64,000 nucleotides of DNA from Paracamarosporium sp. OC-R06-R3 (Eukaryota; Ascomycota; Dothideomycetes; Pleosporales; Didymosphaeriaceae). The notes under the pieces were generated by a model. The model made no database searches. It was not told the DNA's origin and was given only the letters and a program-made list of their open reading frames with translations. Shown here piece after piece: positions 34,960-46,708 of the stretch (its first letter is position 1; each line of letters opens with the position of its first letter). Location: positions 62,001-126,000 of the forward strand of contig JACVRA010000529.1 of the NCBI GenBank assembly GCA_019828545.1, read 5' to 3'. Both the position numbers and the translations under genes were made by a program.

Positions 34960-35874
34960 ATGACCACCGTCACCTCGGGCTTCGGCGTCGCCAACGGCAA
35001 CGGCAACGGTAATGGCAATGGAGGCACCGAGTTTCTCTCCATGCTCCCCCCGCCCAAGAATGACCTTGGCGAATACGACAACACCAAGCCGCACACGCTG
35101 CAGTCCGCCGCGATTCCCCAAGTCTTCCGCGACGCCATGTCGGTCCGGGAAGAGGTCTACGGCGAGCAAGGCGTGCCGCTCGAGGCCGAATTCGACGACG
35201 ACGACGCACGAAGCTGGCATTGGGTTGTGTATGCATCCGTAGCGTCGACTGCGAGCTCGCCCCCAAAGCACATGCGCGCCGAAGCATCAACGACCAAAGA
35301 GGAGGACACCAGAAGGGCAAGTGCGTCGGCAGCAAGACTGCCCGTCGGCACTCTGCGTCTGATCCCTCCACCCCATAGCCCGAACAAGTACCTCGAGAAC
35401 ACGCCAGAAGCCAAGGCAGCAGACAAGCATCCGGATGCAGACCCGCCGCCCGGCGAAGGTGCCAACGCTGCACCCGAGCAGAAACACCCTGCAGAACCAT
35501 ACATTAAGCTCGGTCGCCTTGCTGTTCTTGCACCCTATCGCAAACTTGGCCTCGCCAAACTGCTCATCAATACCGCCATCGAATATGCCGCAAAACACCC
35601 CGAAGCCATCTACCAACCTCCCTCTCCCACAGCTATGGAATTTGCCAGTCTGCGCGGCCACGCAGCCCAAGACGCCGTCACATGGCAGGGCCTTGTCATG
35701 ATTCACGCACAAGCTAACTTGAAGGGGTATTGGGAGAAGAATTTCGGTTTCAAAGAAGAGCTTCTTAACGAGAATGGCCAAGTCGATATTGAGAAAGAGC
35801 CGCATTGGGTCGAAGAGGGCATTGAGCATGTGGGCATGTGGAAGAGGTTAAAGATTGAGAGTGGAAGGTTGTAG
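34960..35874 (+). CDS. GNAT-family N-acetyltransferase
   Basis: Single-exon gene of 304 residues, likely transferring acetyl from acetyl-CoA to an amine. The acetyl-CoA-binding motif A is clear: KLGRLAVLAPYRKLGLAKLL (about 183-202), with RKLGLA matching the R/Q-x-x-G-x-G/A pyrophosphate loop, followed by the helix NTAIEYAAKHP. The C-terminal strand-helix NLKGYWEKNFGFKEE is typical of the fold. Two low-complexity inserts interrupt the N-terminal half (about 90-120 and 146-175, rich in Ala, Pro and Lys), and an Asn-Gly tandem (about 13-20) lies near the start. The domain resembles small bacterial ElaA-type acetyltransferases enlarged with inserts. Substrate is unknown; not Gna1, which is much shorter. 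Confidence 0.82.
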   Translation: MTTVTSGFGVANGNGNGNGNGGTEFLSMLPPPKNDLGEYDNTKPHTLQSAAIPQVFRDAMSVREEVYGEQGVPLEAEFDDDDARSWHWVVYASVASTASSPPKHMRAEASTTKEEDTRRASASAARLPVGTLRLIPPPHSPNKYLENTPEAKAADKHPDADPPPGEGANAAPEQKHPAEPYIKLGRLAVLAPYRKLGLAKLLINTAIEYAAKHPEAIYQPPSPTAMEFASLRGHAAQDAVTWQGLVMIHAQANLKGYWEKNFGFKEELLNENGQVDIEKEPHWVEEGIEHVGMWKRLKIESGRL

Positions 35875-37371
35875 TGCTTGACCCCCCTTGTGTTGCATTG
35901 CGTTTTTCCCCTTGTGTTTATTTCTCGTCGGATGACACCCTTTTGGTTGCAGGCTTTTTACTTATCCGATTTTAGGCGCCGCTGCTTACTTACTGCTCCC
36001 CCAGCACTATGGCCTGGATTTGGATACGGGTTTGGGTTTCGTTACCCGTGAGTTTAGAGGCAAGGCTAGTCGGTATTGTGACGGAGTTTCTTTCCTTCTT
36101 TGATTTACATCTTCAGCGGAGACGAGATCGATATCCCTATACCCCCCTCCCTCGATAAGAGAACGGACGACGACACGATTACTTGTTTCTTCTATTTTCC
36201 ATTTCGAATTCTGGGCATCGTGGTAAAGTGGTGGATTTGGCGATGCTCGACGGTTGAGTTTGGCGGTGGTAGTTAATTCGCAAGACGATGCATGTGCCGC
36301 CCTATGGACGCATCTTCCGTCTCATGAGCGGTCCCGATAGATCACAATCAAAAGTTTTTGATTTTCCAATCTCTCTCGCGAGCAACTCTAATTGCCGATG
36401 CAAACATGCAACCCAGTTCAGCAACATGCAGAAGTTATATATTATCTTACGTCTCTAGCGACGAATATGGAGAAATAGAGGGTCAGTTCTAATATGATAT
36501 AGGAAGTGCTGGCAACGGGTACCGTACAGTACGTTAGCTCCGGTTCCGATGGATTACACCACTACCGTATCAGCCACGTGCGAGCAGGTCCGTTGTTGCT
36601 GGCGACAAGGGCGGGATATGCTTACCATGCATTTTTGGTCATGTTCTCAATGCCTCAAAAGAAAACACGGTCCATTGCCTACCAAAGGAACCCAACATTC
36701 CTCACGCTACCATCATGCACGAGAAGACAAGTAATACGCACAAATACGAAGATTTCTTTTACTTTGACCAAGGCTATAGGATTCGTTCGAAGGACTGTAA
36801 CTCGAGTAAGGATAGCGGCACAGCTCGAGATGGGTGCAATATTGACCCCACAAAATCTTGTATCCTGGACAGCACATCAATCGTCTTCATCGATGATGCT
36901 CAGAGTGGACGGATATAAAGCTCCTAGGTGACCTGGAATTGTTTATCAAAACTAAGTCGTAGCCTTTCGGATCTCACTAATAAACTGATAAAGATGCGGT
37001 GAGATTTTATGTAGACTCTACTGTCCTTCAGCCCTCTTCTCTTGTCCAATTGCAGTGAGGCATGAAGGTAACTCACTATGCTTGGCAGGTTCTTGACGGG
37101 ATTGTTGAGCCTGAAATGCGATGCACTGAACACTAAAGAACACTGCTCACAATAAGCATATCGACATCAACGAACTCCATGCCCATATATCAACGCAGGC
37201 AATAGAATGGGCGCTCCTAGGCTTCGGTCTGAAGGATTCTCCCTAGTCTAATCGGGTTCCCCATCCTCCAGCACAAAAGCCATACCGATTTCTCCGGGGA
37301 ACAACCCTCAACAAGCGGCTAATCGGCCAACGAAATTTTCATTTCGGAGTACTTCAAGCTATGAGGCGACA
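35875..37371. other. Gene-poor region, 1.5 kb
   Basis: 3' region of the GNAT gene, then sequence without a supportable gene. Overlapping open frames occur at 36506-36931 on the plus strand, but none shows a domain or a consistent exon structure. Confidence 0.4.
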
Positions 37372-37626
37372 CTACCTCAACACCATATTGGGATTAGCTT
37401 CGCAACGTGTCAAAGGCGTGATGATTTGCCGCAGGCTAGGTCCGACGGAAAACCCACATCTTTTCGTCGATCTTATCTCTCGCATGTGAAGCTGCATGAG
37501 GCCGTTTTCATCACGCACAAAGTCAAGGGTACCGCAAGCGTCCAAGGGTTCTGCTAGCGAGGTACAGGTCTGCAAAAGTACAAAGGTGCATAAGTAGAAC
37601 GCCACGGCTAATCGACGCCCGAACAT
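37372..37626 (-). CDS. Candidate small secreted Cys-containing protein
   Basis: An 84-residue open frame beginning at a true ATG (37626). The first 25 residues have all parts of a signal peptide: a basic start (MFGRRLA), a hydrophobic core, and a small-residue end (TSLAEP). The mature part, about 58 residues, has three Cys (DACGTLDF, KRCGFSVG, TRCEAN). No family is recognised. The stop is preceded by AGGTAGTG, so a donor there could extend the protein. Small size, secretion signal and Cys suggest an effector-like or extracellular protein; that is inference. It lies in a 2.5-kb gene-poor stretch beside the laccase gene. It could also be a chance frame. Confidence 0.4.
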   Translation of the reverse strand: MFGRRLAVAFYLCTFVLLQTCTSLAEPLDACGTLDFVRDENGLMQLHMREIRSTKRCGFSVGPSLRQIITPLTRCEANPNMVLR

Positions 37627-38414
37627 ATATTACTTGATTAGGAAGTTTCATGTTCGCCGTGTAAAAGCAGTGCGCGAATATACGAATGCCCGAGAACCGA
37701 TTGGCTCCCCCTGGCCCTCAACTTGCTTCGATGCTCGATCTTTTCGGCCAGCTTTACCGGTACCCGGCGATTGGGACTGACTATTTCATCGACGTGTGTT
37801 CCGTCAAGGGAATCCGCGTAGAACAAATGAACGTGCGCGCCCGGTTTACCCCTGCGTCGGATCTCAGGAACACCCTCTCGACCCTTGGTCTACTGTAGTT
37901 TAGGCCATCCGATTGCGCGCGGTCTAGTTCCGGGTATGTATGCCAATCGGTCGGACAACTGGCCAATAGTCCATGAGATTAGTTTGGTGACTACCGAGTA
38001 CACTTCTGCTCTACTTCGGGAGCCCTACTGTAGCGCTGGCAACATCCCTAATTTAGAACAAAGGAATTCGATCCGTTGGGATGCAATTTTCAATTTCGAT
38101 GATGGACCCTTGATCGGAGCATCTCGGCTTATCCAGTTGTCCGAGCAAAGACTTTTTGGCATCACTGTGATGATAATTGTAGATACACGTGGTTGGAAAG
38201 TATCACATGCCATCCTCCAATTCGTATTACCGTATCCTATGTGATGTATGTTACTGTGCCTCGAGGCCGTAAAGTTCCCATCCTATTAGCAATAATCACA
38301 ACCAGAACACCTCCACCGTGACGCCGTCCCACCGCGACCAGAGCACCAGGTGACCGTTCATAGAAATAAAACAGTGCTGCTAACGCCGATCAAGATGCTT
38401 ATTAGTTTCTTCGC
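37627..38414. other. Intergenic, 790 bp
   Basis: Upstream region of the candidate small secreted protein and downstream region of the laccase gene. A plus-strand 70-residue ATG frame at 37686-37898 has no recognisable features. Nothing else supported. Confidence 0.4.
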
Positions 38415-40486
38415 TTATAGGGTAAGGTCGCCTTCAGTCAAGCCGTCGGGGTAATATTGCTCTCTCCATGCAATCCACTCCCCGCACTGCTCATTTAAAG
38501 CATCAAACCCGCCATTGCTCGTAATGTCGCTTCTCCGCTCGGCAAATTGGACACCAAAACCTTGCGCGAGATGGAATGGAATGTGACAATGCATGAGCCA
38601 TAGACCGGGATTGTCGGACTCGAAAGCAAGCACGAGATAGCCTTTGGCAGGCAGCGTGGCTGTGTCACGTCGTATTGGATTGTCCATCTTGAGGTTCGAG
38701 GTATCGCCAGACCAGGTGGCGTCTTCTTTTTGTTCGAGGACATAGAAGTCGTGACCGTGGAGATGGATGGGATGCGGAACCGCGGCGAGATTCGCAGGAT
38801 CTTGCTGAATTACCCAATATTGAAACGTGTTTGCTTCTCCAATGTCGTATACATTCTCCGACTGTGGAAAGGTGCCGTTTCCATATGCGACTTGTTGGAT
38901 AGTAGGGTTGCTCAAGTTGATGTGCATGGGCGAATCGCCAATGAGCCATTGTACTAGGTTGGTTCCTGAGACAACAGTACTGCTAAATTTGACTTCCATC
39001 TCCTGTGGCGTGGTCTGAGGAACATTGGTTTTCACCCAGGGCACAACATTAAATTCGTCTTGGCAGCCTATCGCCAATACCCCCGTTGCTGACGAGTTGG
39101 GATATGATTCCGGTGCACCTTCGTAGCGGAAAATGCTTCGGATGTTAGCCCCGTTAGCATTTGGTCCGTCACAGCCCCCGCCGCCAGTGCCGACGCGAAG
39201 CCAGTAATTGCCAATTGTTTGATTTGCATTGATAATAACGTCGTAGCGTTGGCCTGCACATGATTAGTTGAGGTCCTTTAAGATTATGCGATGCATGATT
39301 CGGTGGAGTTGGCAAAGGAATGGGGTCGAGCTAGAGAAACAGTCCAACTTACCAGCCGCTATTGAAATTGTGTCGGTAGTGTAAGGCACGATTGGAACGA
39401 AATCTGCTGCAATCACTGTGAAAGGATGCCCATCAAGCGCCACATTCGCCCAGTTGTTGATGCCTGTGTTAATGAACCGAAGGAGATGCGTTTTTCCACC
39501 ACTGAGCTGGGTAACGGCATAGTTCCCACTATTTCCGTCTGAAGAAAGCATCGTCCCGTTTATGAGCATGTTGTCTGCAGTCGGTGGGGCATTCGCATGG
39601 AGAGTGGCTGCGTTGACTTCAAATCTTATCCAAAGTAAGTGCATAGATCTTCAGGAACAGGATAATGGGACCTACACTGGAGTATGAAACCAGTCGGTGA
39701 TCGGGTAAGGTCCAAGATCAATGTCGTAGTTCTTCGTCGCAGGTCCGTGAATCACAATGGGACCTAGAACTCCTTCGCTGTACTGCACTGCATAGTGACT
39801 ATGCCACCAAGACGTACCGTACTGAGTGGCCTTGAATCTGTATGTCCTGGAACCACCTGGTGGGATGGGACATTCTGTTATGCCACCCGTACCATCCATT
39901 TGGTTTGAGCCCAGCTGTCGCAAGCCGTGCCAATGAATGCCTGTACCATTCGCCGGAAGGTTGTTTGTGACAGTGACTTCAATATTGTCACCCCAACTTG
40001 CTTCAAGTATCTAGTACTCCTTAGCAAAATTCATTGCATGATTCGTTCTCATGAATCTTACCGGTCCAGGGTATTGCCCATTTACTACCATCATTGGTCT
40101 CGACCAGCCATCTGGCGCCATAGTTTTGTTGCTGACTTCCCAAGTGTACTACATCTGTTAATCACGTTCAACTTCCCATCGCCATTTCCACTTCTCACCT
40201 TGACTGTATTCCCAGTATCAGGCCAACTCAAATCCATGTCAGTGTCAATGTCAAAGCCTCCCCAGCAGGACCTGGAGTTTGGACCATTGTCACAACTATT
40301 CGTCCTGTAGGTGCGCTTGCTATATATAGGTTCAATAGCCCTTTTCATGCGTTCCAATAGAGCCTCAGGCACCAGAGGCTCAGGCCGGATGGCGAACGAG
40401 AAGACGGAGGGGCATAGTAGGACCAAGAGTGGGGCGAGCGATGCTGCCCTGGTAGATGCAAACAACATGGTGTAGGCTCTGAACAT
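38415..40486 (-). CDS. Secreted laccase (multicopper oxidase)
   Basis: Ascomycete laccase, 606 residues, oxidising phenols with reduction of O2 to water outside the cell. Minus-strand exons: 40486-40199, 40148-40062, 40010-39676, 39624-39353 and 39253-38415; introns 50, 51, 51 and 99 bp. The start chosen, ATG at 40486, is the first one downstream of a TATA element; Met at 40468 is an alternative. A signal peptide ends near FSFA, followed by a propeptide with a KR site (YSKRTY). All copper sites are intact: L1 HWHGLRQ (His151/153), L2 SWWHSHY (195/197), L3 HPIHLHGHDF (488/491/493) and L4 LMHCHIPFHLAQGFGVQF (His549, Cys550, His551, His555). The axial position near the T1 copper appears to be Phe. 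Likely roles are pigment or lignin/phenol chemistry; not tested. Confidence 0.95.
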
Positions 40487-43207
40487 GAACGAAGGGAAAT
40501 GAGAAAGGTTCAAGAGCGCGAAGCGCTGACGGACCTTAAAACGAATGTAAAGATGGCCTTCGGAGAGACCGATGGTCACTGCGAGAGAGGGACGGTTGCA
40601 GCAGTGCTCAAAGGAGGTGGACAGGGCGGCTATATACGCCAACCATCTTACCTCTTCCAGGCTGGCATGGTGATGGCGAGGCTAAAGCCCTAGAGCTGTA
40701 GTTTGCGCGGGACACCGATCCGACCAGGAAGTACTGTTGGCTGTCATGTCGGCCTGACTTCTGCGTGCGACCTGCTCCGCGGTAAAAGTGAAAACGAAAG
40801 GGGAATGGCCAGTGTGAGGTTGTGTTCCCGCCACAGTGTTTCTCGGACGACGGTGGGGAGGTGTCAATGAAGCATGCTGCCTAGAACCCCTGACAGCCAT
40901 GCAGAAGAAGTTAGTAGGGCTGTCAACGGTACCTTAGCCCCAGTGTAAAAATCTCAAGCTAAACTTGGTAGCGAAGTACTACTGCACTGATGCGCAGTAT
41001 TACGATCCATGATGGCATATACGAGCGATGGGCGTTTCACTTTGAATAACTATGCAGCGTTACGTTGTGTAGCGATCAAGAAACAACCTGCAATGCGCTA
41101 TTCCATCAGGTGAACGTGCTGCTGTTCGTAAGTTGATCACAACGGCCTGCTGTGCTGATGCGGCTGGTGTTGTGGAGTGTGAAGTTGGGAAAACCACCTT
41201 GTTCCTCCCGCATTTGGCTAACCCTTTTTCGGCTGATGGGGAGAGAGCGATCTACTAATGCCCACCTTAGTGAACCGGACCTGGTTGGGGAGCCGGATCG
41301 CTCAGTGCCAATCGCAATCTCGCCGCCATGAACTCATAGGACAGTGAAGCAATATTCTAGCAGTAGTTTGAGTTATCAAAGGCGCCTTTGCCGGTCGCTA
41401 TCCGCGACGGACCACGATCGTGACGTTCTCATCACCCGAGAAGAGGCTGGACAGGTGAAACGTGTGGTCGGAACTTTACCGTTCCGCTAGATAAATGCGC
41501 ATCTAGGCGAGATTCGAGTGTAGTAGCCGTAGGCTAGGATGATGCGATATTATGGTGCCTGTGTCACTGTGGCTGTCCTGGTTTCCGATGTTGTACTGAC
41601 CACCCCTGCATGGAGATTCCGATGTAGATTGCAAGCGAATGACGCCTCTGTTCAAGAAGATTCAACGGAAGCAGCTACTCCAGGGTAAGCTGGGCTTCAT
41701 GGTGGCGTTTGCACATGAACAGACGTTGTGTAAATTTGGGCTGTAAAAAGAGGTGGCTACAGTGGCTTTTGAGACACCATTTTAATGAGTAACTCGGTGG
41801 CCAGTACCAGCCGCCCGTAGAGTGTGTTCAGAGATCAAGAGAATTAAACTAGGTGCAATAGCACCGAACAACACAGCCCAGCCACAGGATTACAATACGT
41901 TCTAAAAGCAAACTAACTGAAGCCTTCGAAGCAGAGGTCTTGATCGGCAAGAACATGAACAGCAATGTGTCGGAGCTTTAGATCCATACCCGAAATTTAT
42001 TCAATACGGATAGACTTCAGTTCGGCCCAGCTGCTAACTATTCGTGTTGATCTCAACTCAACCACTCATTGATGGTGAACGTGACGCGGAAGTTTTCCCA
42101 CGTCAAATCAGCCTCAGCACTTCCAGCCCAACGGATTTTAGAGGGCTGGATTCAGTGGCTTGGTTAAGGTTGCATAATACTAACGGCCGCTAAGATAAAC
42201 GTGAAGAACGCATGCAGTAAGAAGCTTATCCAGACTACTGAAGGTAGCAATCCCGCAGACCTTCATTGGATGAACGTTGCTGTCGGGGCAACTTCGCTGG
42301 TAATGCAATACGGTGTATGCTAGACGAAGACCCTTGAGACACCAGCGGATAAAGTCACCGAGACAACGCATTTTGCGCTCACCCCCGATTTTCTCTGTGC
42401 CCTGGAAACCCGAGCTGGCTTTACCCTGAGATCGTGGCTGGGTGTTGGATGCAGGAACATTGACTAACGCCATCGAATCACAGTCCAATTCTTCCGAAGC
42501 TATCCACTGGATTTTCGAGATCTGCGATTGTATTTTGGGAGCGGACATTAGAACTATGCTTAGAAGCCCAACATGACGGTAAGAACGGTTGAGGGACGGT
42601 TGTTGCCCGGATAAGGGCCAAGCGGCAGAACTTGAAGTATTGATCAAGATCGGTGGTGATCACATGTGACTTGGGGATGTAAGCCTCCGGCCTTCGCACT
42701 GCGGACATGCGAAGGAGGTCGCATTTACTAGGGAATCTTCCCAAAAGTGATTGTTTCGCATCACGATTACATTACCGCACAGCAGTATTCTTCTTTCAAA
42801 GTAGAATTTGTTTTGCAAGAGCTAAAAAATCTACTAGAGGTGTTGAGAACAACGGACGTACTTCGTGAATCTTAGTACCAGCCATCTCCAACCTCCTTCG
42901 TAAAGTATGGTAAACATTACACTGAACTTTTAAATTGAGAACGTGCATTATGTTCCGAGCCGCAAAGCTTCTTCATTGGTTGTGTGCGGCCTTGTTGGTG
43001 TCTGTCCTGCCAAGCATAGTAGTCGTCCCATGCAACAACAGCGTGGCTCCTTTGTTCAAAGCTTATTAAGTCGAGGCCCTCAGTCTCATACGCCAACCTC
43101 CACGGCGCATAACCGATCACATACCAACAGGAAAAGAAGGTACAAGAAAAAAAACCGCGGCAGCACGAACAGATGCTCGAAATCGAATTCGCCACCCTTT
43201 TCTCCAC
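40487..43207. other. Gene-poor region, 2.7 kb
   Basis: Upstream of the laccase gene and downstream of the J-domain gene. No gene supported: frames such as 42180-42647 (minus) have no recognisable domain. No mobile element or tandem array noticed. Confidence 0.4.
40631..40637 (-). promoter_or_regulatory. Probable TATA box of the laccase gene
   Basis: The minus strand reads GTATATAGCC, about 145 bp upstream of the ATG at 40486. An upstream in-frame Met-like codon at 40642 lies 5' of this element and is therefore not the start. Confidence 0.45.
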
Positions 43208-44501
43208 TCACACATCTTCGTGCTCGACGTACTCTTCCTTTTCCTCCGACGGAAGTGTAATACGGCTGAATTTCTTCTTACAAGGGTTACAAGCCACGGC
43301 TCCTTCGTCCGGGAGCTGGAAAGAGAACTGCTTGTTCCACTTCTCGCAGAAGAGACATTTAGTTTTACCCTTCTTCTTCGTCCAGCCAATGCAAGTGTAT
43401 ACCTCATCAACGATAACTTCTTTGCCTTCTACATGGATAGTCGCCAGATATGCCTCCTGCTTGTCCTCGATGTATGCTTTGGCCATCCTGAGTCGTGCAG
43501 ATCTCTCCTGTCGCTCACGAGCGCGGCGTGCGGCTTCTTCGCTACCCCTTTCAGCCATCTTCTCCCGATTCTTGCGCTCGGCGTCTTGCTTGCGTTTGGC
43601 TTTGGCAGCTTTCTCCTCACGCTCTTTCTGTTCCTGTTCCGCCTTTTCACGACGACGCCTATCTTCGTCTTCACGCCTCTTCTGCTCTGCTTTTTCTGCT
43701 GCACGCTTGGCCTCGTCTGCCGCCTTCCGCTCTGCTTTTCGCTTCTTTTCTTCCTCCTTTTGTTTCTGCTCGTGCGCTTGCTGTTGTTTTTTCTGATATG
43801 CGCGTAGTAACTCCCCCTCGACGAAATTCAATGGCTTAGGAGGAGGTTTGGACTAGTGAAAGGTTACACGTATCAGAAAAGCTCATCCAGGCTTTTGACA
43901 AGACAAACCTTCTCCTGTTGTTCTCGCTGATAACGTGTTCGACATCCTTCGCAGTCACATCCGCCCCATCGGTTAATAGACGCACCATACATATCGAAAG
44001 ACCAGTCATGCTTCTTTTGTTCCCGTCGTATGGCAGAAGCGCGGGACTTGAATGTGTAGTCACGCCGTAACAACTCTTCCATGTCTTCATCGCGATATTT
44101 ACCTCCACCATGCTGTTTGGCTGGTTTGGGTGCATGATCGCCCTGCTGTGGCTTTTTCTCGCTCTTTGGATGACGTGCTTCCTCTTTCTTGAGAGCTGCC
44201 CGGTATTTGGGCCAGGCGTCATAAATCTCATTGTACTTCTCACGATTATCTGTATCACTGAGTACCGCATGCGCCGCATTGATCTATACAATTATGTTGG
44301 CCGTGACCGGCGGTTATACGCAGATTCGATACACACCCGCTTGAAGTCAGCATCAGCCTGGACATGTTCCAGGCCCTTCTTGTCCGGGTGGTACAGAAGT
44401 GCAAGCCTGCGATACGCCGTCTTGATTTGAGCGAGCGTCGCGGTCTGAGCGAGACCAAGATCGAAGTAGTAATCTGGGAAATCCGGCTTGACAGACGCCA
44501 T
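43208..44501 (-). CDS. J-domain protein with charged coiled coil and C-terminal zinc finger
   Basis: DnaJ-type co-chaperone of 394 residues; J domains stimulate Hsp70 ATP hydrolysis. Minus-strand exons 44501-44337, 44283-43909 and 43852-43208; introns 53 and 56 bp. The J domain covers about 9-80, with DYYFDLGLAQTATLAQIKTA and the essential HPD at residues 38-40, continuing after the first splice with INAAHAVLSDTDNREKYNEI. The middle carries a WSFDMYGASINRWGGCDCEG segment with Cys. A long Lys/Glu/Arg coiled coil (about 185-300) follows. Near the C terminus CLFCEKW...ACNPCKKKF gives a CxxC...CxxC zinc finger, which joins an acidic tail. Which Hsp70 and client it serves is unknown; the charged helix resembles ribosome- or RNA-associated J proteins only in composition. 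Confidence 0.85.
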
Positions 44502-44900
44502 CGTCAAGACAAAGCAGGACGCAATTTCCGGTCTACGTAGTCGAGCAGCGGGTTAAAGAAGAGGCGAAATTTGGAACAGTGGGGAAGATGAAGATGGAAA
44601 AGCTTGATTCTCACGTTTGGTGTCAGACGCGTTGTGGATACTGGTGAGTAAACAAGGAAGGAGCGATTGGAAAGCGGTGAAGGTGAACTAGCGGCACAAT
44701 GGTTGTATTCTTCGTGTCTTCGACCCTAGATGGAAGCCGGTTTGTATCTGTTTTTGTTCCTCTAGCTGACTCTGGGATGCACCTCACTGGAGATAGTCCA
44801 GCACGTCACAGATAGTGGCGGCTTGTTCCCTCAGAGCAGTCATCACCTTGAGCAATTATTGTGATACTCATTGCGAGCGAATGCGTAAATAGCAAAACGC
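44502..44900. other. Intergenic, 400 bp
   Basis: J-domain gene promoter and DUS1 3' region (both minus strand). Nothing further seen. Confidence 0.5.
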
Positions 44901-46708
44901 TCATCCACATACCAGACCCTCCTTTGGTATCTCAACCTCCTCCTTTTGATCTTCCTCCACCGGAACCTTCGCCATCTCAGCCGATCGCTCATCCGGCTTT
45001 CCCGGCAATTCCGTCTCCAACGACTCCTTCTCGACCCTGCCACCAGGCTGCAATCCCACAGCCTTGGCCTCCGCCTCTTCCAGCTCCAACTTCTTCTTTT
45101 CCTTTTTACTGAGCTGCATCGAGCCTTTCTCGATGGCCTCCTTCGGGAGGGGCCGGACATATGGCTGACATACCCACCAGGGACGTTTGCATTTAGCGAC
45201 GGTGGCGAGCGATGATGTGTACGGGTCTATTTCCTCATCTTTGGCTTCCTCTTGTGTATTCTCGGACGCAGTGCTAGAAACGTTGCTGGCGCCATTTGTG
45301 GTTTCGGGATTGGTGTGTTCCCGCTCGTAGGCCTGGATGCCTTCTTTTACGGCTTTCTCCGTGAGCCTGAGCACGTTTTCGTAGGCATCGATGTCGCCCA
45401 TTCGACACTTCGCTAACGCATCTCTCACATTGTGATGCTGCGATACCAGTGGTCGAAGCAGATGAAACAGATGTGCCTGCATAGCCGTAAGATTTGGGTT
45501 CTTGAGCTGGCCTTTCTCCGTCTTGTTCTGCTTCTGTTTCTTGCGCGGCGGTCCCTCGTCTTCTTCTTGGGGTGGCGATGGTGGATCTTCGGGATCACCA
45601 GGATGGAAGAGCGGCTTTCGCATGGGCGGTTCCTGTCCGAGCGCATACTTGTGAATGATGTCCATATACCGACGGAACACAGCGTCGACTCTATACCCAC
45701 CTTTCCCATCTTTTCCACGCCAGTATTCACGGCTTTCTTCTCCCACTGGGGGCGGTTCAGCGAAGATAGTCGGGTCGTAAAGGTTTCCTTCGGCCGTCAT
45801 AACGCCATCAGCACCCGTCGCTTCCAAACACTTCACAATATCCTCGTGCTGAAGGATGTTCCCGTTCGCGAACAAAACCGTCTCTTTGGGCAAATTCTCC
45901 CTTAGAAAACGAATCATATTCCAATCCGCTAATCCCGTATTATGTCCCTTTTGCTCGCGCCGCCGGCCATGCACCGTGAGTATACTCGCCCCCGCGTCCA
46001 GTATCATCTTTGCATACGCCAACGTCTTCTCCTTGGTCTCGAGTATCCTCATTTTCGCCGTAACAGGTACATCTAGCTCCTCATCCAATTTCTTGATCAT
46101 CTTCGCAATCAGTTCGGGACTTTCCTGCAAAAATGCCCCGTAGTTCCCCCTCCTCGCGATGCCCTGCGGACACCCCAGGTTCAGGTCTACCGCATCGCAA
46201 AATGGGGCCACATGTTTGGCTGCATTGAGAAGGTCGTCGGGATCGTTGGAGCAGAATTGTACCGTAAGCGGGCGGTCAAATGCCGGGTTACCGTCAAGAT
46301 GGCGCTCTGATTCCAACAGCTGCGAGATGTGGTATGTGTCGGGCGGGGAAGGTATGGCTGACTTGAGCGGCTGGAAGTGTGAATCGCGGTATTTGGGTCC
46401 TTCGAGGAACATCTTAGAATGGAACATGGGTGTGTATGCAAGAAGGTTGGATTGCGCGGAGGCAGGGATGAAGGAACGTGAAAGCATGCGCCAGGCCTGG
46501 GTTGCATCGTCAGCTACTTGCATGGGAATCTAAGGTAATATGGACTGGGATAACGTACGAATTCGGACTGCTCCACCATGGGCGCAAGCACAAGCTTTGG
46601 ACTCCCGATACTCTCGTAGAACGCCCTTCCACGCAGCTTGGCCCTCTTGCTTGGCTTCCCCGCCCCATTCCCATCCCCCAGCTTCGCGGCCTGCGCCTCA
46701 GACCCCAT
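44901..46708 (-). CDS. DUS1: tRNA-dihydrouridine synthase 1
   Basis: FMN-dependent tRNA-dihydrouridine(16/17) synthase, reducing uridines in the tRNA D-loop with NAD(P)H. Minus-strand exons 46708-46559 and 46496-44901 with a 62-bp intron give 581 residues; yeast Dus1 has 423. Diagnostic: LVLAPMVEQSEFAWRMLSR at the barrel start (spanning the splice), VDLNLGCPQGIARRGNYGAF with the catalytic Cys, and GASILTVHGRRREQKGHNTG plus VLFANGNILQHEDI for flavin and RNA contacts. Extra length is a Lys-rich insert after the barrel (PRKKQKQNKT) and a long charged C-terminal tail. The first in-frame ATG is 46708, but the frame stays open about 200 nt further upstream. Confidence 0.93.

Noticed and set aside
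36214..36260. GC-containing stretch GGCATCGTGGTAAAGTGG resembling a tRNA 5' half
   Set aside because: No T-arm or closing acceptor strand within tRNA distance.
37686..37898. 70-residue plus-strand ATG frame upstream of the small secreted protein
   Set aside because: No recognisable feature, and minus-strand frames of similar length overlap it.
40487..40642. Longer laccase N terminus starting at 40642
   Set aside because: It would start upstream of the TATA-like element and bury the signal peptide 50 residues inside the protein.
42180..42647. 155-residue minus-strand open frame
   Set aside because: No domain, no signal, no consistent composition; isolated in a gene-poor region.
43173..43807. 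Phe/Leu/Ser-rich plus-strand frames that look like membrane segments
   Set aside because: Antisense of the Lys/Glu/Arg coiled coil of the J-domain gene, which produces hydrophobic-looking frames artificially.
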